DNA of 14,295 nucleotides from JADFOB01 sp964651325 (lineage in GTDB: Bacteria; Planctomycetota; Phycisphaerae; UBA1845): contig CAZYXP010000082.1 of the NCBI GenBank assembly GCA_964651325.1, positions 1 to 14,295 on the forward strand. The letters run 5' to 3'. The notes under the pieces are model-generated. The model was not told the origin of the DNA. It made no database searches and saw nothing but the letters and a program-made list of their open reading frames with translations. The translations under genes and the position numbers were made by a program. Shown here piece by piece: positions 7,444 through 14,222 of the stretch (position 1 is its first letter; each line of letters opens with the position of its first letter).

Positions 7444-8403
7444 TCAGGCGGTGATCGTGGGGGCCACAAAATGATGCGCGCAGCCCCAAACCGGCATGGG
7501 CTCAGCAGTGGGGCGGCTTATCGTCTTGGGGATCTCGGGGAGCCGTTGGCCGGAGGCACGGTCTTGCGGCATGCATCCCAGCAGAGCTCGAGTGTACGGA
7601 TGTTGCGGATTCTTGAATAACTGGGAGACGCCGGCATGCTCGACGATCTTACCGGCGTACATGACGTAGACGTAATCCGCCATTTGTGCGACCACGCCGA
7701 GATCGTGCGTGATCAGCAGGATGCTCATGGCGGCTTCGATACGCAGGTCGTGGAGCAGCTTGAGGATCTGAAGCTGAATCGTCACGTCGAGGGCGGTGGT
7801 CGGTTCGTCGGCGATCAAGAGCGAAGGCTGGCAGGCCAGAGCCATCGCGATCATCACGCGTTGTTGCATTCCGCCCGAGAGCTGATGCGGATAGGCACGC
7901 GCGCGGCGGGTGGCCGAGTCGAGCCCCACACGTTCGAGCATGGCGAGGGCGTGGGCCATGGCTTTTTTGCCGCGCATGCCCTGGTGCAGCGTGAACGCTT
8001 CGGCCACTTGTGACCCGACGGCGACCACCGGATTAAGCGAGGACTGCGGATCTTGAAAAATCATGGAGATGTGCCGGCCGCGAATGGCGGTCATTTCGCG
8101 TTCGGTGATCTTAGTCAGGTCGATGGGGGCGTGTTGGCTCGGATCGTGGAAGAGGACTTCGCCGGCGTCGATGAACCCAGGTGGCGACGGGATCAGCCGC
8201 AGTATTGAAAGAGCTGTAGCGCTCTTGCCGCAACCACTCTCGCCTACCAACGCTACGACTTGCCCCGGCAAAATGGAAAGCGAAATGCCATCCACCGCCA
8301 GAACGTTGGTGTCATCCGTTTTGAAACGTACATGAAGATCGCGGACATCAAGAACGGGGGGACGCTCGGGGGGCCGTCGGCTTGATTCTTGATGCCGTTT
8401 CAT
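7444..8403 (-). CDS. ABC transporter ATP-binding protein, OppD/DppD type, short C-terminus
   Basis: 319-residue cytoplasmic ATPase of the oligopeptide/dipeptide/nickel importer class. In numbering from the ATG at 8403, it has Walker A GESGCGKS (54-61), the Q-loop Q117 in MIFQDPQSSLNP, which is the form typical of OppD/DppD, the signature LSGGMQQR (175-182), Walker B LLIADEP (195-201) and the H-loop His in LLITHD (233). The OppD-type tail begins (NPQHPYTRALL, then PEIPKTISRPT) and reaches WGCAHHF, where family members usually continue into a Cys-containing GCxFxxRCP tail. Here it stops eight residues later, so that tail is lost. No permease, substrate-binding protein or second ATPase lies nearby, making it an orphan subunit in this window. 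The chosen ATG shares ATGA with the stop of the upstream secreted-protein ORF. An ATG two codons earlier (8409) is also possible, and neither has a strong Shine-Dalgarno site. Confidence 0.92.
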   Translation of the reverse strand: MKRHQESSRRPPERPPVLDVRDLHVRFKTDDTNVLAVDGISLSILPGQVVALVGESGCGKSATALSILRLIPSPPGFIDAGEVLFHDPSQHAPIDLTKITEREMTAIRGRHISMIFQDPQSSLNPVVAVGSQVAEAFTLHQGMRGKKAMAHALAMLERVGLDSATRRARAYPHQLSGGMQQRVMIAMALACQPSLLIADEPTTALDVTIQLQILKLLHDLRIEAAMSILLITHDLGVVAQMADYVYVMYAGKIVEHAGVSQLFKNPQHPYTRALLGCMPQDRASGQRLPEIPKTISRPTAEPMPVWGCAHHFVAPTITA

Positions 8404-8825
8404 GAACATCTGCTACCGTTCGGTGCGCCCGCCGCCGGCGCGTGCGACATAGCCTTGGCACGCGACATGGAGCGTGCCACGCTTGCGGATGATTTCGCGG
8501 CGCCAGGCGAGTATGATGCGCCGAGCTCCTCGTGCGAGAAATTCCAATTGAATGAACCGCCGCTGGCATCCCAGTCAAAGTTGTAGTCGGTCATGCTTGA
8601 CACGACGCCGTCATGAGCAATGTCCGTTGCGGTCAACGGGTTGGGGAGGTTGAAGGATCTAGACCTGGGCACGGTAGTGCCGGCGTCAGGACCGATCTTG
8701 TCCGTGGCGAATGTACTAAGAGACCATCCGTTCATACTCAAATCCGCCCTGGCAATGGGGAGGTCGAGTCCGAGGGATGAACCAATCATACAAATAGCAA
8801 AGAGTGATTTGCCAAGGCGCATCAT
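8400..8825 (-). CDS. Small secreted protein of unknown function
   Basis: 141 residues. The start is supported by GGAGGGG (8830-8836) 4 nt before ATG 8825; a second ATG follows immediately at 8822. Residues 1 to about 28 form a signal peptide (basic MMRLGK, hydrophobic core, LPIARA cleavage region before DLSMNGW). Residues about 30-100 have a plausible extracellular composition, with aromatic, alternating stretches such as YNFDWDASGGSFNWNF. After about residue 105 the composition changes to Ala/Ser/Gly-rich, low-complexity sequence without a sorting tail. I therefore suspect that the original 3' end was lost by frameshift or deletion and replaced by chance sequence. The stop codon overlaps the ABC ATPase start (ATGA). 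The signal peptide and ribosome site make the gene start credible. The family is not recognised. Confidence 0.6.
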   Translation of the reverse strand: MMRLGKSLFAICMIGSSLGLDLPIARADLSMNGWSLSTFATDKIGPDAGTTVPRSRSFNLPNPLTATDIAHDGVVSSMTDYNFDWDASGGSFNWNFSHEELGASYSPGAAKSSASVARSMSRAKAMSHAPAAGAPNGSRCS

Positions 8826-8829
8826 ATAA

Positions 8830-8836
8830 CCCCTCC
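8830..8836 (-). promoter_or_regulatory. Strong ribosome binding site of the small secreted protein gene
   Basis: GGAGGGG on the minus strand, 4 nt before ATG 8825 and 7 nt before ATG 8822. It argues that the short reading beginning MMRLGK is the real protein and not the 73-codon longer upstream frame. Confidence 0.7.
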
Positions 8837-9045
8837 ATGCCAGCACAGGATCGGCGAGCGGGAGCGCGTAGGCTGTTTTCCCAGGCCGAACAACTTCGAA
8901 CCCAACCTCTATGCAAGGCACTGGGCTTCTACAAGATCGGCCTCCTGATGTCAAAATCTTGCGGCGTCGTGCGCGACTGTGGGTCCATGACACTTGCGGC
9001 GGCTTCGATGCCAGTCTTTCCGCCAGCCTGCAAGGCTGAACCATA

Positions 9046-9082
9046 GTAGCCGTGGGTCCGCCTCAAGCGGACCCACGGTTAC
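9046..9082. repeat. Large hairpin, 16-bp stem
   Basis: CCGTGGGTCCGC (9050-9061) and GCGGACCCACGG (9067-9078) are perfect complements around a CTCAA loop. Pairing continues outward through one G-T and three Watson-Crick pairs to 9046 and 9082. It is the strongest hairpin in the window. It lies more than 200 nt from any gene, has no T-tract, and so is better explained as a dispersed element than as a terminator. Confidence 0.85.
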
Positions 9083-9509
9083 GGGAGCCCCACACCCATA
9101 GCCCCAGGGGTCGGCTAGGCGCCACATTGTGCTTGCCCCTCGCGGAGGAGACGACCCCCAGGGTCGGGCGGTTTGATGGCGGCGTCATCCGGGGGGCGGC
9201 GCTTCGCTTGCTCCCGGCTACTGCAGATCAGGCCTTCAGCCTGCAATCACTGCCGCCGATTCTGTCACGGACCCCGCGACTGTTGGGTCAAATGCCCCAA
9301 GGGGCCGATCGCCCAGCAGGGTGTATGACCGTTTTCGGGCCGTGCGGCGTCCAATGGAGACTGGTGCACAGTGCTGGTCATTTCAGCTTCAGACGCCCGT
9401 TATAGGTCGGATTTGATTTTTAGGACGTTGCAAGGTAGCATTCCTTTCGGAAAGTTGGCATTGTGCTCTGGCGACCGATTCAATCGATTGTCCAATTAGG
9501 GTTGATTCT

Positions 9510-9517
9510 AAGGAGGT
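9510..9517 (+). promoter_or_regulatory. Near-perfect Shine-Dalgarno site of the dockerin-like gene
   Basis: AAGGAGGT ends 5 nt before GTG 9523. It decides the start: the in-frame GTG at 9463 would add 20 residues with no ribosome site of this quality. Confidence 0.85.
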
Positions 9518-9522
9518 GGATT

Positions 9523-10401
9523 GTGGGGATTGATACGCGCAGCAGTTTCTCAAGTCGCGGATTCATAATGGTGGCGGTCGTGTTGGCCATGTTGAGTGGC
9601 CCCACGTCATGGTGGGGCGGCTCACAGAGCGGAGCGGCTCTTGGAGATCCGATTATCGGCGGAGGGACTCCACCACCCACTGGAAGCATTGAGCTACATG
9701 TGCAGCTCTCCCCGTTGATTACGCACGGTGCCATGGAGCGATGCATTGAGTTTACATTCCACGAAGATTGCTTTGTTGAGCCGGTTGTTTGCTCTGCGCT
9801 GGTTGCGTTCGGAAGTCCGCCGGCCTCCGGTTTGGGGATGGCCACCATTGAGGTGGGGGCTTCGTGCCAAGTAGATATTGAGCAGGTTTTTGCTGTAACG
9901 GCAGTGGATCCGCTGCATACGCTTCGTTCGGTTGGCGAACTGACGCTCGCGGGGGACACGTTGACCGTTTCGTTTGAAGGCGATCCGGAAAACGGAGGCC
10001 ATTGGCTTGTCGGCGGCAACCTGGATGCGTGGGATTCCGCCACGAGCCCGACCAATGCCGATACGATCAACATTCTTGATTTTGGTGTGTTTGTGGGTCA
10101 ATATTTGAGAACCTATCCCGCCGGTTCCGCGGATTGTAGCGCTTCTGGACCGAACGCCGACATCAATGGGGACTCCGTCGTAGATGAGTTGGACTTCGCC
10201 TTCATCATTGGAAACTTCCTTGCTCAATCTGACAGCCCTGTCTGCTTTCCGATGTTGACCGATCCGCCTCGTCTGACGGAAATATCCATTGCCGACCTGA
10301 TTGGATCGGGGCTAGGGAGCCTAGCCGTTGCTGACCTAAACCGTGACGGTTGGGTCGATATCGATGACATGCTTCTGTTCAGGCGAAAGCGATTGAAGTA
10401 G
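9523..10401 (+). CDS. Secreted protein with dockerin-like calcium-binding loops
   Basis: 292 residues. A signal peptide covers about residues 1-40 (RSSFSSRGF, hydrophobic VAVVLAML, cleavage probably near GAALG). A beta-rich region with paired Cys residues spans about 50-165. It is followed by a helix-loop segment, residues 175-290, with dockerin/EF-hand-like loops. Loop 2 is D213-x-N215-x-D217...D221...D224 followed by a hydrophobic helix (FAFIIGNFL). Loop 3 is D271-x-N273-x-D275-G...D282. Loop 1 (about 178-195, NADTINILDFGVFVGQYL) keeps the helix but has lost canonical calcium ligands. Dockerin type I modules bind cohesins through two such repeats with calcium. The next gene on the same strand encodes three cohesin-like modules. 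No catalytic domain is visible and no C-terminal sorting signal is present. I do not recognise the N-terminal region. Confidence 0.82.
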   Translation: MGIDTRSSFSSRGFIMVAVVLAMLSGPTSWWGGSQSGAALGDPIIGGGTPPPTGSIELHVQLSPLITHGAMERCIEFTFHEDCFVEPVVCSALVAFGSPPASGLGMATIEVGASCQVDIEQVFAVTAVDPLHTLRSVGELTLAGDTLTVSFEGDPENGGHWLVGGNLDAWDSATSPTNADTINILDFGVFVGQYLRTYPAGSADCSASGPNADINGDSVVDELDFAFIIGNFLAQSDSPVCFPMLTDPPRLTEISIADLIGSGLGSLAVADLNRDGWVDIDDMLLFRRKRLK

Positions 10402-10896
10402 AGCGCATTGGCGGTTTCCCAGAGGATCTTACTCATTCGGGGCCGCTGGCCGGTGCGGTGCATCGGATTTGTTGTTCCGGTTCTGCGGCTTTTTCCAATT
10501 GGGCCGTTTGGCTTGGCCTGAGCCTTCTACGAATCTGACTCTTGGGTCGAGGCCTCGGGCGGGCCGCCACGTCCCATAATGGCGGCATTCCCGCAACCAA
10601 GAAGGAGTCTTGTGGGGTATGGGTGCGCACCGCTCGCTGCACGCATCAACGCGTTTCGCGCGGCCACAAGAGATATTTCAACGTGCCGTTCGGGCATTTG
10701 GTTGTTCTTGATGAGCCCGGCCTTTCGTTGTTCGCTTGGTCCCTAAATATGGTCCTTTAATGTTGTAATGCCTCGAAAGATTTGTTATTGTGACTTTGTC
10801 TCATAATGCAGTGCGAGGCTTGAGTGATTCTGGTTGCCTTTGCGTCCGGATCAGCATGTGAGAGGGTGTAAAGAGGAGCGCTTCGGGGAAGGAAGT
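10402..10896. other. Gene-free spacer between the dockerin-like and cohesin-like genes
   Basis: 495 nt, same-strand neighbours on both sides. The first part is GC-rich; 10740-10810 is clearly AT-richer and is the likely promoter region for the downstream gene. A 44-codon frame at 10612-10746 has AAGGAG before a GTG, but its product looks random. No hairpin followed by T's was found after the 10401 stop, so co-transcription across the gap cannot be excluded or shown. Confidence 0.5.
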
Positions 10897-12900
10897 ATGA
10901 TCACAAGAAACCATGCGGTTCGGCGAAGATTCCGCGCGGCAGGCCGTTTGCTGCCGGCGATTGTTTTCTTGATTTGCGCGCGGGCTGAAGCCGCGAGCCT
11001 GTGCATTGAGACGGCAGACCCGTGCATTGTGGCGGGGAGTGCGGTGCCCGCTCAAGTCGTGTTGGATCCAGGTGATCTGACCATTGTCGGCGGGCAGTTC
11101 TCACTCACCTTCGACGTCACCTCTTTTGACTTGCTCAGTGTTCTTCCCGGAAGTGCCTGCGATGCGGCATCTCCGTTCCAGCAAGTGCTGTTGCTCAATA
11201 TTGACAAGGGTACAGGAGAAGTTTTCTTTGCCGCGTCGATTCTAGCCGGCGAGCCTGGTGCCACGACACCTCAAGTGTTGGCCTGTTTGGTGCTCCAAGC
11301 GAAGCCCAATCAAGCTGGCGGTGACTTATGCTTGATTACCGATACCGGATCCAGCTTTCTGGTCGATGATGCCGGAGACGCCGTTCCTTTGGATAATTCC
11401 ATCGCCTGCCCATCGACTGGCGGGCTGTTCGAATCATGCACGAATGTTGCATTTGGCACAACGTGTAGCTGTGCGAGTGGCGTGCCAGATTGTTCGCCCG
11501 TCTCCGATGAGTGCCTTGAAGGCGTCTGTGTGGAAACCGGTGGTGCGCGGTGCGTGCCGGTCGCTAGCAACGACGGCATCAGTTGTGACGATGGGTTCCC
11601 CTGTACCAGCGGGGATGTTTGTGCCAGCGGCGTTTGCCTGGGAACGGGCTGCGACCAGCCAAGCGTTTGTTTCACGAGCGAATCCGGCTGCAACGTACCC
11701 GGCGGGACGGTTGTGCGTGCCGTACTCGGCGCCGGCGGCGTTATCATCGCCGGCGCGCAACTCAACATCGAATACGATCCGACCGAAATGGAACTCCTGG
11801 ACATTGCGCCCGGTGCGACGTGCGATCCGAATTCGCCTTTTGAAACGGAAATCACTAAGGAGCTGGACATAGTCTCCGGCGAGGTTTTCTATGCGGTGGG
11901 TGTAGATTTTCTGCACGGCGCCGTTGGTACGCAAGGACCTGCAACGTTGGCCTGCCTCACGTTTGCTCCGAGCGGGAGTACCGCCCATGAGATCTGCCTC
12001 GCCGATGGCATCAACCCTCAAACGACGATTCTCACCAATGAATTCGGTCAATTGGTTACCGTGTTCAATGCCGTCGATTGCCCCTCCGACCAGCCGGGCA
12101 AGCTAACTTGTGCGGATGTGACGTTTGACCCTGACTGTGTCTGCGAGCCGGACACCGAAGATTGTTCCGCGTTCAATTCGCAATGCCAAGTGGGAGTTTG
12201 CAACGAAATAACAAATCGTTGCGTGATCCAGCCGATCAACAACGGCGACGCGTGCGACGATGGGAGCGATTGCACCAGCGCGGACCGATGCATCCAGGGG
12301 ACGTGTAGGGGATTCTTCTGCGACGATCCAAGCCTTTGCATCGACGGGCCGGGCTGTGTGGGGCCGGGCTTGGTTAGGCCGGTGGAGATTCGGCTTGGCG
12401 AGGGCGACCCGGTGATTGTCGGCGGACAGTTTGCGCTCAGCTACGACCCTAGCGCGCTGCAATTCGTGGACGCGGCGGCGGGCGCTACCTGTGATGCAAC
12501 GTCTCCGTTTACCCAGGCGCTATTCCTGTCCGTGGATGAAAACGCGGGCGAGGTTTTCTTTGCTGTCGGTATCGATCCCAACGGGCAGGGCACGCGCGGT
12601 CCCGTGATCATGGCATGTCTGGAGTTCGTGGCGCTCGTGCGCAATCCAGGAGATCTTTGTGTTCTCGAGGGGGCGAATCCGTTCCGTACGCTTCTCGTGG
12701 ACGAGAACGGGAATTCGATTACCGCATTCAATGACTTCGATTGTCCCGCGGATGCGGGGCCGTCGGCGGTCACCTGCGACGAGATTTGCACCATCCCTAC
12801 CGTCAGCCAGTGGGGGTTGATCAGCCTGGCGATGCTGCTTATGACGGCCGCTAAGATTCAGAGTCTCACCGATCGATCGGCCGTCCGTTACGACACGTAG
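10897..12900 (+). CDS. Secreted protein with three cohesin-like modules, two Cys-rich modules and an IPTL-CTERM tail
   Basis: 667 residues. The signal peptide spans about 1-34 (basic RRRFR, hydrophobic PAIVFLI, cleavage near ARAEA-AS). Three cohesin-like beta modules lie near residues 34-171, 257-395 and 480-616. Each has a GGQF/GAQL strand, an 'aYDp'-like strand, a GAxCDxxSPF motif and GEVFFA or GEVFYA. Cys-rich modules at about 180-252 and 404-475 separate them, each carrying CDDGxxCTxxDxC. The module pair repeats with a period of 222-223 residues (DNA units starting near 10996, 11662 and 12331). Residues 632-653 (IPTVSQWGLISLAMLLMTAA) form an IPTL-CTERM signal, a surface-sorting tail resembling PEP-CTERM. 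The ATG at 10897 follows GGGGAAGGAAGT; the longer frame from 10834 would bury the signal peptide. In known systems, cohesins bind dockerins on partner proteins, and the gene upstream carries dockerin-like loops. A structural or scaffold role is inferred. Confidence 0.88.
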   Translation: MITRNHAVRRRFRAAGRLLPAIVFLICARAEAASLCIETADPCIVAGSAVPAQVVLDPGDLTIVGGQFSLTFDVTSFDLLSVLPGSACDAASPFQQVLLLNIDKGTGEVFFAASILAGEPGATTPQVLACLVLQAKPNQAGGDLCLITDTGSSFLVDDAGDAVPLDNSIACPSTGGLFESCTNVAFGTTCSCASGVPDCSPVSDECLEGVCVETGGARCVPVASNDGISCDDGFPCTSGDVCASGVCLGTGCDQPSVCFTSESGCNVPGGTVVRAVLGAGGVIIAGAQLNIEYDPTEMELLDIAPGATCDPNSPFETEITKELDIVSGEVFYAVGVDFLHGAVGTQGPATLACLTFAPSGSTAHEICLADGINPQTTILTNEFGQLVTVFNAVDCPSDQPGKLTCADVTFDPDCVCEPDTEDCSAFNSQCQVGVCNEITNRCVIQPINNGDACDDGSDCTSADRCIQGTCRGFFCDDPSLCIDGPGCVGPGLVRPVEIRLGEGDPVIVGGQFALSYDPSALQFVDAAAGATCDATSPFTQALFLSVDENAGEVFFAVGIDPNGQGTRGPVIMACLEFVALVRNPGDLCVLEGANPFRTLLVDENGNSITAFNDFDCPADAGPSAVTCDEICTIPTVSQWGLISLAMLLMTAAKIQSLTDRSAVRYDT

Positions 12901-12953
12901 TTTCTTCGGATTCGGCGCTGCGACATAGTGCATGTGATCGGTTGGTCCGCGTG

Positions 12954-12980
12954 GTCCGCAGGCTCGCGCCAGCGGCTCTG
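12954..12980. repeat. Diverged copy of the 3757-3783 hairpin element
   Basis: 22 of 27 positions match 3757-3783, and 24 of 29 when the match is extended two bases to the left. The stem is mostly kept, with one A-T to C-G compensatory change and one A/A mismatch. It lies in the 125-nt spacer between the convergent cohesin-like and glycosyltransferase genes. Confidence 0.55.
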
Positions 12981-13025
12981 ATCCGGGTGCCCCACCTCCC
13001 CAAGGACGCTGCCCACCCCCTTGGA

Positions 13026-14108
13026 TTATTGGAGCACTTCTTCGTAAACGCGCTGGTAGCCCGCAGCCATGACGGAAACGCTGAATCGGTCTCGTGCGTT
13101 GGTCCGGCATGCTTCCGGCGAGATCTCATCAAGCCGACTCACGGCATCAACGGCCGCGTCCATAGAGTCCACCACGAACCCCGTTTGCCCCTCGCGGATG
13201 ATTTCCGGTAGCGCCCCGAACCGCGTGGCGATGATGGGTGTGCCTGAGGCCTGCGCTTCCACGGCCACAAGCCCAAACGGTTCGCACCAGGAAATCAGGA
13301 ACAGCACGGCCGCGGCTTTTCGGTAATAAGGCGCCAAATCCTTCTGTGAGAGCAAGCCCAGGTATTCGACAGAGGTGGCGTCGAGATGCGGTTTGATCTT
13401 TGTGTCGAAGTAATCCTGATGCTCCGGTTGGATCATGCCCGCGATCAGTAGCTTGCGGCCGCATTTCTTGGCAACTTCAATGGCGAGGTCTGCCCCCTTT
13501 TCCGGTGCCAGCCGCCCGGCGAAGAGCAGATCGTCCGTTTTTTCTTGCTCAAACGGAAAATCTTCCACGCGAATCCCATTGTGTACGGTAGCCACGTAGT
13601 TTAGCTCCGGCAGAAACCCTCGCTCCGCATCCGAGAGGGAAACATAGGGCTGCTCCTTGTAAGCCAAGAACGCGGCGTGCATAGCACGCACCCAGGCCGC
13701 GCCGTGCAACGTGGACACCAATGGGCAGGGGATCAGCCGACTGAAGCACAGGGCGTGTACGTGCAGATGCGAATGGACGACATCGAACGCACCGTCTGCC
13801 GCTTGCTCCATGCACTGGGCGATGTGGACTTGCTCTAACGCGCGCGCATCGGGCGGCCCTTCCAGCAGACCGGACGCTGGGTCGAACGATCGTGGTCGAT
13901 GCTTCTCCGCTTCCGGCCAGGTTTCCAACGCGTGCGGGCATGTTTCGACGACCCGAGCGCTGGAGCGGCTGCCGCCGGCGGCAAACAGCGTGACGTCGTG
14001 GCCGAGATCAACAAGCCCCTCGGTCAGATTGTACGCGACCTGTTCCCAAGGGCCGTATCCCGAGGGCGGCAAGGGCCAACTTATCGGCGCGAGCATGGCG
14101 ATACGCAT
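13026..14108 (-). CDS. Glycosyltransferase family 4 protein
   Basis: 360-residue cytoplasmic or membrane-peripheral enzyme with the GT-B fold, transferring a sugar from a nucleotide donor to an acceptor that cannot be read from the sequence. The N-terminal Rossmann domain begins MRIAMLAPISWPLPPSGYGPWEQ with the glycine-rich loop and VAYNLTEGLVDLGHDVTLFA, as in family GT4. The inter-domain region has VVHSHLH and STLHGA. The C-terminal donor domain shows VHNGI (175-179), FAGRLAPEKG (R199, K204) and the EPFGLVAVEA glutamates (E276, E284) that hold the nucleotide sugar. Length is slightly below the usual 370-420, and all core motifs are present. The start ATG has only a weak purine-rich stretch about 10 nt upstream. 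Same-strand partial gene 14223-14295 lies upstream with a 114-nt gap, so an operon is possible. Likely roles are exopolysaccharide, cell-surface glycan or trehalose/sucrose-type synthesis, undecided. Confidence 0.95.
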   Translation of the reverse strand: MRIAMLAPISWPLPPSGYGPWEQVAYNLTEGLVDLGHDVTLFAAGGSRSSARVVETCPHALETWPEAEKHRPRSFDPASGLLEGPPDARALEQVHIAQCMEQAADGAFDVVHSHLHVHALCFSRLIPCPLVSTLHGAAWVRAMHAAFLAYKEQPYVSLSDAERGFLPELNYVATVHNGIRVEDFPFEQEKTDDLLFAGRLAPEKGADLAIEVAKKCGRKLLIAGMIQPEHQDYFDTKIKPHLDATSVEYLGLLSQKDLAPYYRKAAAVLFLISWCEPFGLVAVEAQASGTPIIATRFGALPEIIREGQTGFVVDSMDAAVDAVSRLDEISPEACRTNARDRFSVSVMAAGYQRVYEEVLQ

Positions 14109-14222
14109 GGGCTGTGCTTCTCTTCGAGAACGAGGTACTCGAAAACAGAACCGCGCCCGTCAGGAAGCGGCCGTGCCGTTGGCCCGCATCCCGGCGGCGG
14201 GAGCAAGCGTCACGCTATTTTG

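Larger units (their letters stand above)
8826..9522. other. Long gene-free divergent spacer
   Basis: 697 nt between the small secreted protein gene (reading left) and the dockerin-like gene (reading right). It holds the large hairpin at 9046-9082 and several smaller inverted motifs, for example AGGC/GCCT around CTTCA near 9235. The 9100-9350 part is GC-rich, resembles the dispersed-element style of the other spacers, and has no protein-like frame. From about 9400 the sequence becomes AT-richer, as expected for the promoter of the gene at 9523. CAATCGATTG (9481-9490) is a perfect 10-nt palindrome there. No convincing -35/-10 pair was identified. Confidence 0.55.

Noticed and set aside
8826..9044. 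73-codon upstream extension of the small secreted protein
   Set aside because: It would bury a clear signal peptide and the GGAGGGG ribosome site.
9052..9405. 117-residue open frame on the plus strand
   Set aside because: It begins inside the large hairpin, its product is Arg/Pro/Leu-rich without recognisable motifs, and no ribosome site precedes it.
9481..9490. CAATCGATTG palindrome as an operator
   Set aside because: Ten bases is too short to claim without further copies or a known regulator, so it is mentioned only in the spacer description.
9463..9522. Earlier GTG for the dockerin-like protein
   Set aside because: AAGGAGGT lies inside this stretch and is correctly spaced for GTG 9523, so the upstream codons are leader.
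10612..10746. 44-codon frame with AAGGAG 4 nt before a GTG
   Set aside because: The ribosome site is attractive, but the product has random-looking composition with no signal peptide or conserved motif.
10782..10807. TTGTTA ... CATAAT as a promoter for the cohesin-like gene
   Set aside because: The spacer is only 14 nt and planctomycete promoter consensus is uncertain, so it is left as AT-rich promoter-region sequence only.
11310..12051. Long minus-strand open frames across the cohesin-like gene
   Set aside because: These are antisense shadows of a GC-biased coding sequence, without motifs or ribosome sites.
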